Source: Euleptes europaea
Taxonomy: Eukaryota > Chordata > Lepidosauria > Squamata > Sphaerodactylidae
DNA length: 64,000 nucleotides
Direction: 5' to 3'
Assembly (NCBI RefSeq): GCF_029931775.1
Contig: NC_079320.1
Span: 44,440,021-44,504,020, forward strand
The position numbers were made by a program, and so were the translations under genes. This document shows positions 1 through 12,480 of this stretch, piece by piece (position 1 is the first letter of the stretch; each line of letters opens with the position of its first letter). A model generated the notes under the pieces. The model searched no databases. It saw only the letters and a list, made by a program, of their open reading frames with translations, and had not been told where the DNA came from.

Positions 1-146
1 ACCAGTGGTTTAGACAGTTCCAGGAAGGCTGAGAGGGAGGAGACAGGTAGAGTGGCCTGTGAAGTATTAGCTGCTGTGGGGTTCGCAGATTGCAGCTGTT
101 ACTTTAAAACACTACATTTAAAATGTATACATGAGGAAGAGTTTGT

Positions 147-712
147 TTTATTTAATTAATTGGGGTCTGGGTAGATAATTTATTTCCGGCCCTCAGCCAG
201 ATAAAACAAGATAAAACAGAAAACATGGGCTAATAAATTCCTACAAAGAATTACAGTCCGAGTCTTATAACACTTAGAAAGAAAATTAGAGCTGGGACAC
301 ATCTGTCAATTGCCCTAAGAGGCTGTTCTATGGCATCGAATTTTCATTGCTGCCATGCAAAAGTTCGCAACCTGAAGAGTGATTGAAGGATGATCCCCTT
401 GTAGGAGCATCTCAATCCTTTCTCCTGGCCTGTCAGGTCCCATTCTCGATAAGAGGGGCTCAATAAACTTTGAACGGGGTAATGTATAAAAATTGCAGTT
501 CAGGAGGACATGCTCAGCAGTTTCTAAGTTCCCTGATTTGCAAGGGCAGAATCTCTCCTCCCAGGGTGTCTTCTTAAATTTCCTCTCTAGCATAGCAGAA
601 GGTAAGGCTGCACATCTGGCCAGGGTAAAGGCCCTTCTATAATTATTGATCTCTAAATAGTGGAGATAAACTGCTGGTGCTAGGATGTATTTAGAATGGA
701 GGGGTGCCATGA
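147..712 (-). mobile_element. LINE 3' end with CCHC-like reverse-transcriptase C-terminus
   Basis: On the - strand a stretch reads ERFCPCKSGNLETAEHVLLN then CNFY, and IEPLLSRMG. Such a C-x-C ... H ... C tail is common at the C-terminus of LINE reverse transcriptases. The 3' UTR ends near 150 in AT-rich sequence. It is a relative of the copy at 3410-3722 (shared ...IxPLxxxMG, ITxQVAxxC and a common 3' tail). The clade is not assigned. Confidence 0.6.
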
Positions 713-3409
713 ATATGGGTCTGGGTAAATCTAGCCATTAAGTGTGTGGAAGTTGTTGTTCCACCAAACATTATTATTAGTATTATTATTTTGGTAAAAT
801 TTGCTGTATTTGTAACAGACAAATGTAAACACCAGTATCGGCTAGAATGTGTAATTAGGTTTTTTATTATTATTTGGCTCTCCCCCAACCTGTATTCTGT
901 TCTGCACCAGAGTTAGCACAAGCATACACATATGCAAGAAAAATTCAAAATAAAATTATCTGCAATGGTATGTGCATTTTAACATTGTTGTAAGTATCAT
1001 TGGACTCAATGGTGCTTCTGAGTAAATATGCATAGGATCAGGATGTGTACATCATGGATGAAAATGTTCAGAATTAACTCCAGAGGTTTGTATTGATGGG
1101 CATTGAACTATATTTGCCATTCTATGGTACAGTTCTGGTGTAACTAAATTGAGAATGGAGGGTGTGCGATATGAGTATAATGAAAGAAATCATTAATTGA
1201 TTAAGAGATGCTGAACGATGGGCCATGTCAGTATGGTAAATGGACGTATGGGTATTGTTTGGGCAGCCAAAGTAACAATTGGCCATGTTCACTTTCCTCA
1301 AATGCAGTATTTTTATTTTCCTTCATGGAGATTATTTCTGTTTAGGAAACTTTCACTATGTGAAATGTCCTGAAAGCCAGCCCATAAGCAAAGGGATACA
1401 ATGCTCAAACACATAGGCAGGAGAAGTTATTTGATATTTTCCCCTCACCGATTTCTTGTTTCTTTCAACACTTTTTTCTCTTTCACTCTATCCTTGAAAA
1501 AAACTACTGAATGGGCCTGAACTTACTTCACCTGATCTATATATTATTGCATTAGCTGTGCTTCATATCATCACAGATTTCTAGAGAAACATTTGTATCT
1601 TTTAGTTATAATGAAGAAGCAACTGAGAGCAATCCTACTCAGAATTCCACTCAGGTCTATTCAATAGGGCGTACTCCCAGGAAAATGTTGTTAGGATGGT
1701 ACTGTAAGTGCTAATGGAGTCCTTCTGCAGTACTTATAGAAGAGTTAAGATGTAGTAGAAAGAAAAATTGTAGGTGTCTACAGTGCAAAGTGGTCCGAGA
1801 AGAATTAAATCAAATGAGATGCAGTAAAAATAAATCAAATGAGATGCAGTAAAATATTTCCGTTGTCTTTACCAACACCTCTATTACTGCTGAATATGAA
1901 TTAGTAAAATATGTACTTAGGATATATTTGAGTCTTATTTGCATTATAGATTAGTTTGTGTTTCATCCAGAAGAGAGCAGTTCCAGTAACAGCAAGCACC
2001 CTTCACATCAGGCAAAAAGTGACTGTCTCATGTACTGAATCATCCCTGCTACTTTGAGTTTGATTTTCCCCCTCAAGCCTTACCCTCATGTGCTATTCAC
2101 ATTCAAACTCATAGCAGCATGGCTGAGAAGTGACATTTACAAAAAAATCTGAACACATATTTACCAGTTGGTTTCAGCATCGCAGCACAAAAATGTCCAT
2201 GAGATTGCAAAACTACATTTCTCATAGGAAATTCTGACATTTTTATATGAATCTAGATCACACATGGTTTGGAGGAGTTCTTTGTGTGTTTTCATGTTAC
2301 TGCTGTTGAACTTCCTGTGGTTATTTTATTTTTCTGTATTCAGAAGTCTGCAAATCGGTAACAAAAACCACAGGATATGTTCTTGCAAACCCTCATCAGT
2401 TACACAACTACTTATTAATTTGAATAGGTTGCTGTTATATGTTGTAATTATGTTTATGTCATCAAATCAAGTTGAGCATGTTAGCCTAGATACTTGAACA
2501 ATTTGAAACGTAAAGGATGGGCATTATGTAAGCCCATAAGGAAGTTCCTTTCTTACCAATGAATACAGACAGCAAGTATAGTGTTGGAAGCAATAGAGCT
2601 TCCCTAAGCATGTTTACTCAGAAAGTAAGTTCCACTGAATTTCATCGGGCTTTAGGTAAATGTACATAGGATTCCAGCTCTGCAATTCAACTATATATAT
2701 CTACTCCCAATACTCCACTGTACATGGCTTACTTTCAGGTAAAAATTGAAATGATTGGAACCATAATGTTTAACAGATCACAGAACTCATTGGTAGAGCC
2801 GTGGAAACCAGGTAGGGGCAGATCTTTCAAGAACAGAGGTTAATTCTGGACACTTCCTCCCTTTACCAGGCCATCACTATTCCTAGAGGCCCTGCTCACC
2901 TAGTGCCCTTCTATTCAATATGATTTAATAAACGTCCCCAAGAGAATCCATGTAATTTAAGAGGCTTTGGTTATGTGCTTTGTTTCCTGCCAAATATTTA
3001 AGTGATTCTCATTGATCACAGACTCTGCGCTGCATGCTGAAACCTACCATTAGAGGGAGGAGGCACCTGAATTCTGAAAGTTACATATGTTTCACCCAAT
3101 GCTGGTTTCACATTCAAACTTTTCCTCTGAAACCAATTCTTCTGTGTAGAAAGGGATCTTGAACATTTTCAAGATCTCTATGGCTAAGAGAATTGGCTTT
3201 TCACTTGGAAAGTGTATGCCGCTTTCTGTCAGAATGCTAGGAACGCTGTACAGTAGATTAGGGAAGACATTAATGATCTCTTCAAGTGTCTTGTATCATA
3301 GGTTTGACCTTGTTAGGTGCCAACACTGACAATGGATGTGTCTTTGCCTACATTTTTTGCTTTCTTTCCATTTCCTCTCCTCCTTTAAATTTGGACCACT
3401 GAGCATGTA
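713..3409. other. Intergenic, no gene recognised
   Basis: AT-rich DNA without a supportable exon. It contains a 24-bp tandem duplication at 1806-1854 and an ATT-rich stretch near 770-800. A few phrases resemble decayed repeats but none could be placed. Confidence 0.5.
1806..1854. repeat. Two-copy 24-bp tandem duplication
   Basis: The unit taaatcaaatgagatgcagt plus aaaa occurs at 1806-1829 and again at 1831-1854 without mismatch. Likely a replication-slippage product. Confidence 0.85.
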
Positions 3410-3722
3410 TTTTTTAGATCTCCCCTTTACAAGTCAGCCCGCTTCAATATTATTGACCCTTTGATTAGGGAAATGGGCTCTGTTGATGAGGGTGAATGGA
3501 CCGAAAGGTTTCTTCTGGGAGACAGCTCGCCAATCACCACCCAGGTTGCAAAATATTGTGCAGTAGCTATGAAGCTACGTCGCCTCAATGTTCCCTAATC
3601 TGTGGAAGTGTAAAAGTGGGTGATTCCTAATTTTGTTGGCCTTGGTTTTAAACATCTACTCTATATGGTCAGTTTCTGTTTTATCTGGCATATTAGCCGC
3701 AAATAAAATTTATTTATTTATT
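3410..3722 (+). mobile_element. LINE 3' end, same family as 147-712
   Basis: Reads MGSVDEGEWTERFLLGDSSP then ITTQVAKYCAVAMKLR on the + strand. This aligns with the C-terminus of the LINE at 147-712. The 3' UTR ends in aaataaaatttatttattta. Confidence 0.6.
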
Positions 3723-3789
3723 CCTCCTTTAAATCACTTCAGTCCAGAAGACATTTGATGGAGTAGATTTGGCTGCTTTCTTTTTAATT

Positions 3790-4003
3790 CTGAGTGGGTT
3801 TTTTTTAATTAAAGCTTTTTATTACATTCGCTGTACTTTTTAATCTGCAATGTATTATTTTTAATCCAATGTATTTAAGATATGCATTTTTAAAGTGTTA
3901 ATTGAACTTGTAGGTTTTTATGTCCTTGCAACCTGGTGTTGCATATTTAGCCTCCTTGAGTCTGAGGAGATAAAGTGGGATATAAATGTTTTAAATAAAA
4001 TAA
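3790..4003 (+). mobile_element. LINE 3' tail (L2/CR1-like)
   Basis: Ends in cttgagtctgaggagataaa followed by gtgggatataaatgttttaaataaaataaat, the usual form of L2/CR1-type 3' UTRs in reptiles. No coding part remains. Confidence 0.5.
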
Positions 4004-4460
4004 ATCTTATGTTTCCCCCCAAGCCTTTTATGAACTACCAGATTCATATGTCTACACTTTCAGTTACTAGCTCAAAACCTTGACTCAACTTTGGTTCTCT
4101 GCATTTTGCTTAGCTTTCAGTCCTGCTTAGTGACTTGGCAAGTTCTGTATTCTGTACAGTGCCTAGCATTTTATGATTTTAACACACACACACCCGCTAA
4201 TAATGGGTTGGATCCTCTGGAGCTTTTCCTGTAAAAGTGGAGTTTTCTTTCAGAGCAAAAGCTCTTCCACCACCTTTCACTAGAGGAAAACCTTTTTTTT
4301 ATTATTCATCCTGTAGGATGTAACCCATCATTCAATTGCTGATGGTCAATATAAGGGATTCTCTAGTACACACAGGACAGGCCAAGTATCTTTGGTCAGT
4401 GGTGGGCCTCAGCAAGTGCTTCACCACCATGCTGGCTTCTGATGTTTGCCCCACCCTGCA

Positions 4461-4710
4461 TGCCAACATGGTGTAGTGGTTAGGAGTGGTGGACTCGAAT
4501 CTGGTGAACCGGGTTCGATTCCCCACTCCTCCACAGGAAGCCTGCTGGGTGACCTTGGGCTAGTCACAGCTCTCTCAGAGCTTTCTCAGCCCCACCTACC
4601 TCACAAGGTGTCTGTTGTGGGGAGAGGAAGGGAAGGTGATTGTAAGCCGATCTGAAACGCCTTAGAGGTAGAGAAAATTGAATTATAAAAACCAATTCTT
4701 CTTCTTCATG
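4461..4710 (+). mobile_element. tRNA-derived SINE (long-body form)
   Basis: Head has an A box within gtgtagtggttaggagtgg and a B box GGTTCGATTCC, then gcctgctgggtgaccttggg and a body ending in a CTT-rich tail (aattcttcttctt). Related copies are at 8754-9006 and 44892-45122. Confidence 0.85.
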
Positions 4711-6204
4711 CAAAGATTACTTAGCAGTGCTCCCATTTATTTCAGTAGAACTTAACTGCCTATTAATATAGAAGTTGCCTGACATTAAGCATATTTACAT
4801 GGAATTACACACCATTTCTTTTGATGCAATGCATTGCTAAGTAAACTGCAGCCCTTGTTTTTTACACGTTTCTTTCTTGGATACATATCCAAACAGTAGT
4901 AAATACTTATACAGTACATTGTCAATACGGGATTATTACAGTCAGCTCCTTATCCAAGTCAAAGTTTTGATAACCAGCTGTCCCGGTCGCAGTGACAGCT
5001 GTCCCCATCTCTATATTATTAATTACTGTGGCCGTTGCTCATTTCCTTCCCTCTCCAAATGCATCTGGGCCAACGCAGAGACAATGCACAGTGCCTGTGT
5101 CGGTAGCCTTTTTATAGGAACTATTGAAGCTATCTGGAAGCCATAAATAGTGCAGTGGAATGCTGTGTCTGGATTAGTACATCTCCGTCAGAATTTGTCA
5201 TGAGAATAGGAAATAAAGAAGCTGCAATTCAGATGGTGTCTGTGGAGACAAACAGTATATATGGAAATATATTCTCACTCTAGAGGTGGGAGAAATGTGC
5301 CACAGGCGCTGTTGTTTTGACAATTTGCCATAATTTTATTTAGGTCTGACATAAATTTTCCTTATAAAGCCCGGTGAAGAGAGTCCCAGTGTACTGGGCT
5401 GATTTAAAATGTATGTGTAGGCAGTATAGTTTCATTCATCCAGATCTTCCATGTCGAGATCTTATTATGTGCTGGACATACTTTATGTTCTTTGACACGC
5501 CAATATTGGGGTGGGATTGTTCTACAACAGTCATAGCAATGTTTCTTCCTCGAAGTCCCCTCTGGGCAATACCTGTAATAAATGTGACAGTAATCACACA
5601 GATTCCCATGGATTTAAAGATGGTCATATTTAGTTTTCCTTTGAAATGTTCTTGGAAATTTAATGCAATTTGTCAGAGTGCTAAAGATAACACTGCCCAC
5701 TATTATCTTTGCTCATTATACTATTGATGATACTTTATGCTTTTTCCAGCTTTTGTGCCATTATTGTTGACTCTTAAATCAAGAGTTCAGTACTGAATGA
5801 TAACCTCCCCATCTCTATATTAACTTGCTCCTTGAGAGTAAAATAAATAGTTTGCTTGAGCCCATAAATCTATGCAAAATTGAGCCCATAAGTGTAGCCT
5901 TCTAGGATAGAAGAGTCCTTGCTGTGAGTGGCCACGTACTGTACAAAGCACAACTAAGTCATGGTTAGCCAGTCTTCTGTAACTTTAATGGGTATTTTGG
6001 AGGGAGAGTATTCGGCAGGTATAGTCCATGTCAGTTGTAAGTATACTTCAAAAAAACAAAATTTGCCAATTACTATAATAGAGGCTTGCTGATCTGCTGT
6101 TAAAACCATATAGCATAAAAACCAGAAATAATTATTGGGACCCTATGATTTGTTCTGTTAAAGTAGCTAGATTTAAATACTGATGCAATAATATTATTGA
6201 TTGA
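4711..6204. other. Intergenic, no gene recognised
   Basis: Unique-looking AT-rich DNA. Short open frames near 4877-5146 and 5374-5727 lack splice context or family resemblance, so I do not call them genes. Confidence 0.5.
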
Positions 6205-6290
6205 TTTTATTCATTTAAACATTTTAAAGCTGCCCTTCAATTCAATTGAGGGTCCCCAAGGCAGCAAACACTTTAAAAAATACTAGGAAA
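6205..6290 (-). mobile_element. LINE 3' tail fragment
   Basis: The phrase gctgcccttcaattcaattg followed by agggtccccaaggc matches the antisense of the scaffold 3' UTR shared by reptile L2/CR1 copies. Short and old. Confidence 0.45.
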
Positions 6291-6334
6291 TACCAGCTTT
6301 TAGTGTGAAGTACATATAACATTTTATTTAAATA

Positions 6335-6553
6335 TTTATATCCCACTTTTCTTCCCAATGGGGGCTCAAAGTGGCTAACATCATTTTTCCCCTTCATTTT
6401 ATCCTCACAACAACCCTGTGAGGTAGGTTAGGCTGAGAGTGTATGACTTGGCCAAAGTTACCCAGAGAGCTTCTGTGACAGGGTGGGGATTTGAATCTAA
6501 GTCTCCCAGATCCTAGTCTGATACTCCAATCGCTACACCACACTGGCTCTCAA
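6335..6553 (-). mobile_element. tRNA-derived SINE, antisense
   Basis: Read on the - strand: gagccagtgtggtgtagcga, a B-box-like GATTCAAATCC, then cctaacctacctcacagggt and ttgttgtgaggataaaatg. Degenerate A box, so an older copy. Confidence 0.8.
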
Positions 6554-6999
6554 TGGTTTACATGTAATGGCAGATGGCTATTTGCAACCACTATGTTTTG
6601 TGACTACATTCCAATCCTCCTCAAACATAGCATGGTAGTACATGCCAAACCAGAATCTTCAGCAGTGGTTTCAAAACTGTAGCTTCGACAAACTCTAGTT
6701 TAGCATTACGTCCAAATCGTCAAGCCATAGTCTGGGATGACACTCTGGCCTTGGATGTTGCAAGTCTAAAAAGAACAGAAAGCAAAATGATGCCGGCAGC
6801 TCTCACTGACATTTTCCCAAAAAAAATTTTCCTTCCCACCCTCAGCCGGGCCACAGCCTGGTCTCAACCCCAATCTCCACTGCCACTAAAGGAAATGGGC
6901 CAATGGAAGAATCCAATCAGTGATCTTCTGCAGCATATATATATAATCATATTTTTATAAAGGATTAGGGTTATAGTAAAATTGAATTATTCAGGGTGG

Positions 7000-7255
7000 T
7001 GTATTTTTACTATATTGCCCTCTTTATTGTATGCTTTTGCCTTGTTTAACCTGCACTGTTTTAGAATTTCTGTAATCCAGTTTTTGCATTATATATCATG
7101 CCTTTTACTGATTTTATTGTATCGTTCTCTGATTTTGTAATCCACTTTTGTTGCATTGTGCCTTGTACTCATACTGTTTCAACTACATTTTTAAATGTTG
7201 TAATCCACGTTCAGTCACAGCAGAAAGGTGAGCTATAAATGAAGTAAATAAATAT
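7000..7255 (+). mobile_element. LINE 3' UTR remnant
   Basis: Repeated tgtaatccac phrases, ending ggtgagctataaatgaagta followed by aataaata, a typical L2/CR1-like end. No coding remains. Confidence 0.45.
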
Positions 7256-7774
7256 GTTTAATTCATCATGTTTTTAAAACAAATATCCCAAAAGATGTAT
7301 TATGGGATGCAGTGTTGCAGAAAGAAAGAAAAAGCTAATATGGAAGAGGAGAGGTAAGGCTGAGCCACCTGGGTCCAAATTTGAGGGTTCTGGTGGGAAA
7401 GGAGGCAAGGAGTATAAATCATGGTTTGATGTGAGTTAAACAAGTTAAACAAGCAAAGTTTTTAGCTGTGCCCAAACCCTACAGAAGTACCAGAAAATGA
7501 TATTACTATGGGTTCAGAAAATGTTTTAAAAGATAAAGGTCTGGAAAAATTCCTCCCTTCCTCCTACCTCATCTATACAGCCAGTGAAGCATAGGAACAC
7601 AATCTTAGATCAACTAAATAGTATATAAATTGCAGCCAGAATACCCATATATCCTATGAATACTCATAGACTCATAGGGCACACCAGCGCATCTCTGGCT
7701 TCACGCAGACAGATTTCCAATGCAACTCAGGAGTTAGGTGAGTAGTGGTCTCCCCCAACAAGTAAACCCCCAAA

Positions 7775-7890
7775 TGCAGCTAGATGCAAGTCCAGTAGCA
7801 CCTTAGAGACCAACAAGATTTTTGAGGTATGAGCTTTCGAGAGTCAAAGCTCCTTTCGTCAGGTTATTTGACCAACAAAGCTACCCTCTG
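7775..7890 (-). mobile_element. Penelope-like terminal fragment with hammerhead-like core
   Basis: On the - strand CTGACGA (7862-7856) and GAAA (7838-7835) flank a short possible stem, followed by caaaaatcttgttggtctct and aaggtgctactggact. The last part is shared with the hairpin element at 55979-56094. The family call is by resemblance to retroelement termini that carry hammerhead motifs. Confidence 0.5.
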
Positions 7891-7926
7891 AAACTATCCC
7901 CAAATGCAGGTAACACTAAGACTGTT

Positions 7927-8280
7927 AAACCCTTTTAAAGCGATGGCTGTTACCGCACTAGGTATTCCCAGCGATGTATTAAGAGTTTGAAAATTTTATA
8001 AAAACATCACTTTAAAAGGGTTTTTGGATGCCACGGCTAAAAAATGGTTGGAAGACGTCTTCACAGCTAAAGGGGACAAACAAAGTGCGAACAGTATTTT
8101 TTATAACAGTTTCAAACTCTTACATCGGTGGGAATACATAGAAAGTGCGAACAGTGTTTTTTATAACGTTTTCAAACTCTTGATACATCATTGGGAATAC
8201 CTAGTGCGGTAACAGCCGATGTTTTTTATAGCATTTTCAAACTCTTAATACATTGCTGGGAATACAAAGTGCGGTAACCC
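7927..8280. repeat. Inverted plus tandem 60-66 bp repeat cluster
   Basis: Three direct units start near 8083, 8143 and 8203 (agtgcg...ttcaaactctt...gggaatac). One inverted unit lies at 7946-8012, itself inside a small palindrome bounded by aaacccttttaaag at 7928 and its complement near 8022. The units read like the ends of a miniature DNA transposon. No target duplication was found. Confidence 0.7.
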
Positions 8281-8753
8281 CCCAAGAGGAAGGGATGAGG
8301 TATAGGAACTTAAAGAACACTAACTGAGCTCTACTTTCTCAATTTTGTAGCTCTCTACCTTGTATGGATTGCCTTATCTTACATTATGCCTGTTGCAACT
8401 GTTGAACACTACTCATAATTGTTCCTGTGCCACTCTTCTCTCTTTCCAAATAGCTTTCCAAACCCCAGTTCTGTTACTGAGACCTACCTTCACACCAATG
8501 CACATTAAACCTGGGTCAAGGTGATATAAGTAAGTCATGCAGAGGACAAAGAGATTGAAGGTATGGAGAGGAACTGCACCAAATTGAATCAGACTAGCTA
8601 GAGGAGTGTAGGTGACCACCTGGAAAAGCCTGAGACAAGAAGCCTTGTCCAAAAGTTGATACTCAGAAGTGATCAGACCACAGTTACCTCCAGTATTTGC
8701 ATTAGTGTCTCCTGAGCCACAAAAGATGATTTCCTGTGGTTCTTGTCATGTCA

Positions 8754-9006
8754 AGAGAGCAGAGTGGTGTAGTGGTTAAGAGCAGCAGACTCTAATCTGA
8801 AGAACCTGGTTGGATTCCCCACTCCTCCACATGAAGCCTGCTGGTTGACCTTAGGCTAGTTATAGTTCTCTCAGAACACTCTCAGCCCCACCTACCTCAC
8901 AATGTGCCTGTTGTGGGAGGGGGGAGGAAAGGCGGTTGTAAGCTGTTTTGAGACTCCTTACGGTAGAGAAAAAGTGGAGTATAAAACCCAACTCTTCTTC
9001 CTCTTC
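8754..9006 (+). mobile_element. tRNA-derived SINE (long-body form)
   Basis: Head gtggtgtagtggttaagagc with a B box altered to GGTTGGATTCC, then cccactcctccacatgaagc and a CTT-rich end. Same subfamily as 4461-4710. Confidence 0.85.
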
Positions 9007-10028
9007 ATTTGTCCACGTACAAAACCTGTATTCATTTCTAGGACTAACCAAGCCCAGTCTCACTTGCATTTGCCCAATAATCTGTCTACTTTTGTCCATT
9101 CTTTTTGCTGTATTTTGGCCTGGTCCACTAAAGATTTGGTTACAGTTTTGTAAATGGGACAACTCATGAGAGAGGTGTGCCAGTGATCCCTGTGTTGGCC
9201 ATCTCTTTCCATGTATGACAAAATAGAGGCCTTGTCCATGATTAGTGGCTGTGTTGCTATGTACTCCATAGCTATAGAATCAATTCTTGATTCTTTAGGG
9301 CTCAATTTTTCTTTAATTCTATCATTTCCCTGCTGGTAGAGCATAGGATACCCGGTTGCCATATGGAAGTCATACCAGCATCAGCAGCATGCCAACATGA
9401 TAATCCTTCTGATCAGAATGTCTATAACATACTGAGACCTAAATAAATTCATATAACTAGATATATGAGTCTCATGCTGCATGTATTCTTAAGTTTTTAG
9501 AAACTGAGCTTTACAAACAAGATGACTTTCAGGTGTCCTTCTATTATGCTCATCAGGTCCTTCAGACTTCACAGTTCGGTAGCTAGATAATACAGTTTAC
9601 CTTTGCAGACAGCAATGTCAACTTCAATTTTCTGCTGATTTCTTAGAGCTAAAAAATGTTTCCTTATTAAGTTTGATCACCAGAGGCACACAGGCTTGTG
9701 GAGCATGTAGTAGAGATAGAAGGTGTTATCCAGCTGCCAGGATGGATTTTTGTTCCAAAAGAAATATAGTTCACGCGTTGTAACTGTAATAAATTTAACA
9801 GGCATGTCCAGAATTCTTATGCAAGAGAACTTTGGAAAGATTAAATATGTGCAGTTTAAAATTTTCTTCCTGAGCTGGAAAAAAAAATCACAAGTAGTTG
9901 GTTAGAAGTGAACTCAGTAGGGGCTATTAGTTTCCTTATCTATTGATACCTACTCCCAGGCACTCTATCTGTTGAGCTGCTCCTGGCCTAATTTTAAGCT
10001 TTCTTTAAATTGATGTTTAAATCTTTTA
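9007..10028. other. Intergenic, no gene recognised
   Basis: No exon, RNA gene or assignable repeat seen. Short overlapping frames on both strands between 8860 and 9360 are shadows of the SINE and unique sequence. Confidence 0.5.
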
Positions 10029-11105
10029 CAGACCATTCCTGAGGGGAAGGGCTGCGCCAGTGACTGGAGGCAGCACAGCCATGCTGCCTCCAAAGGATGT
10101 TTCCCCCCACACACTGAGGACAAAACGTTCCCCTTCGCTCAACAACCCCTGCAACCACTCTGTAGGGTTGCACAGGGATACGCCACCTAAAAAGGTGGCA
10201 TATCTCAAGAAAAGGGAAAGGGGGTGTTGCTGGGCTGAAAGGCTTTAGGAGGCTACCTAAAGGCAGCTCCTCTCCTGGCCCGGTGCTGGAACGCCTCGGG
10301 AACGCCCCCAGGAGGATGGCACACGGAAGTGCACTGTTATGTATGCGTGTGTGTGTGTGTGAATCAAGGGAATGAAGCTCCTTGTAATTGCATCAGGGGA
10401 AACCCTGGGCAGCTTGGAGTTCCCCAAGGCTCCTGAACTGTATATTCCCATTGGCTACTGGGGTTTTCCACCCCAATCACGGGTCGTGGGGGGGGGGAGT
10501 GGCCGCAGGCGGCCAAGCGGGCATATAAGCAGGGGTCTGGACACTGTAGTTAGTTCTGTTCTCGTTCATACAATAAAGCGGTTGCTGTTGGAACTCCGTC
10601 TCCAACCTCATGTGTTCCCCCACGCGGACTTGACAGTGGCGACGAAGGCTGGTAGGCAGTCCAGCTGCTCCTGCTGAAATTACTTGTGGCCGGTAGGCAG
10701 TCTGGCTTGCCTTGCTGAATCGCTGCGACGCACAAGGGAGACGCAACGCGCCGCACAATGGCCACCAAGGGCTCTATGGAGGCGTTCGATCCGGCTCACC
10801 CCAGTGATTGGGAGAGCTACGCCGCCCATCTCGACTTCTTCTTGATGTGAACGACATCACCGCACCACACGCAGACTTAACATGCACCATACAGACGCTG
10901 ACGTGAGGCTGTACCAGCATCCCTGAGCAGCGCTGCCACAGCAGTGCCAGGAAGATAGCATCCGCCCCACCCCCGGTGGCGTCCATGCCACCCTGGGCAG
11001 CATAAGTGGCACGGGTGCCAGCGCAAGGGGCCTGAACACCGCCTCAGCCCCTGCCTGGCCGCCTAAGGACTTTCATCCTTTAGGCTCAGGAATGGGCTGT
11101 TAATG
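10029..11105. mobile_element. TIR-bounded DNA element hosting a Ty3/gypsy-type fragment
   Basis: Left edge acagaccattcctgag and right edge ctcaggaatgggctgt form an imperfect terminal inverted repeat. GC-rich DNA lies between. The pairing suggests a non-autonomous DNA transposon whose interior received the retroelement at about 10335-10870. Superfamily unknown. Target duplication not clear. Confidence 0.5.
10335..10870 (+). mobile_element. Ty3/gypsy-type retroelement fossil: LTR, primer site and start of gag
   Basis: A LTR of about 300 bp (10335-10635, TGTTATG ... TTGACA) has a TATA-like catataagcag and a poly(A) signal AATAAAG. It is followed by a TGGCGACGA primer-binding-like site and the start of a gag reading AFDPAHPSDWESY, a Ty3/gypsy signature. 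The copy is only the 5' end of an element and is broken. Confidence 0.8.
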
Positions 11106-11109
11106 GATT

Positions 11110-12480
11110 TTATTTATTATTTATAACCCACAGTTCTCCTAAATGGGAACCCAAAGAGCTTACAAAATACAATTTAAATAAACAAATTTGCGGGGGGTGG
11201 GGAAGCACAATACACCTCATCTGCACCAGGCCACACCCTTCTGCTCATGCTTCTGCTCATACCCAGGCTAAATAACAGATCAGCCCGGATCTCGTTCAGA
11301 AGCCAGAAAGAAGTCCCAACCTTCCTACCCTGTTGAATTATTTTAATGATGATTTGTGATCCATCTTGGAGCATTTAATAACAGCATTTAATAACAACAA
11401 CATGAACCTGATGGGAACACAATGATTACTTATACAAACTGGGGGGAAATGTAGGATTAAATCTATTCTATAGCTTTCATTTGTTTGTTTATTCATAGCC
11501 CACGTTTCAAACTGAGACTAAAGATGGAAAGTAAGCTAAATACAACCAACAGGATGGAACATCCAATGAATAGTGCAATCAGGTTTGGACTACAGAAATC
11601 TGAAAACGGGCAAAAATCTGAAACAGAGCTGAAACAAAGCATAAACGTGTAAACATGACACGTGTCAAAACTACATACAGTCTATCTACTTACAGTGATA
11701 GGTAGCAGTACAGCAGTATAGGCCACAATCCCTATCCCTTTACCAATTCATCTTTCTGAACCATTACTTTACAGTATAGTTCTATTATCTGTTCAAAAAA
11801 AGTCCTCTTGAATAATTCCATTTTACACAGTTTGCAGAAAGCCATCCATCAGGCCATTCCATAAGGTGAGGTCCATAACAGAGAATGCATTGATTTTGCT
11901 CATTTGCAGGGTGGTACCTGTAGAAGGCCCTGTTGAGATGAACACAGCTGTTGTGGCAGAGAGAGGCATAGGGAGAGAGATGGTCCTGCAGATATGAGAG
12001 GGTCTAAGGCCATCAAGGACTTTGTGATAGCCAATAGCTTGAATTAAGCCCAGTAACTAATGAGCATCCAATGGAGTGACTACAGAATGGAAGTGATATG
12101 CATGTTCCGCCTAGCTCCTGATAATAACCTAGCTGCAGGGTTCGGTCCTAACAACAGTCTTCAAATTGACTTTGAGGGGAGACCTATATAGAGTGCATTA
12201 CAGTAATTTAGTCTCAGTGTCACCATGTTGTGGACCCAGGTTGTCAGATCTGACTAGTCAAGGTAGGAAGCCATCTTGCGGGCTAGACTGAGTTGGAAAA
12301 AGTGTTCTTTTGCAGCTGCATTAACTTGTTTCTCCAGCAGCAGTGCTGGATCCAGTATAACCCAAAGGCTCTTAACTATCTCAACTGAGTCAGAAAGGGT
12401 CAGCTGAACTCCACCAAAAGTAGGAAGCACAATATCCTTCAAGACATCTGCTTTCACAACCAGTATCACTTCCATTTTAT
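11110..12480 (-). mobile_element. Degenerate LINE remnants, antisense
   Basis: Contains two antisense 3'-tail phrases (ataacccacagttctcctaa; ttcatagcccacgttt) and a long stretch between 11850 and 12480 (catcaaggactttgtgatag; gtgcattacagtaatttagt) of a type dispersed in reptile genomes. Probably several pieces of decayed LINE 3' regions. Confidence 0.45.
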
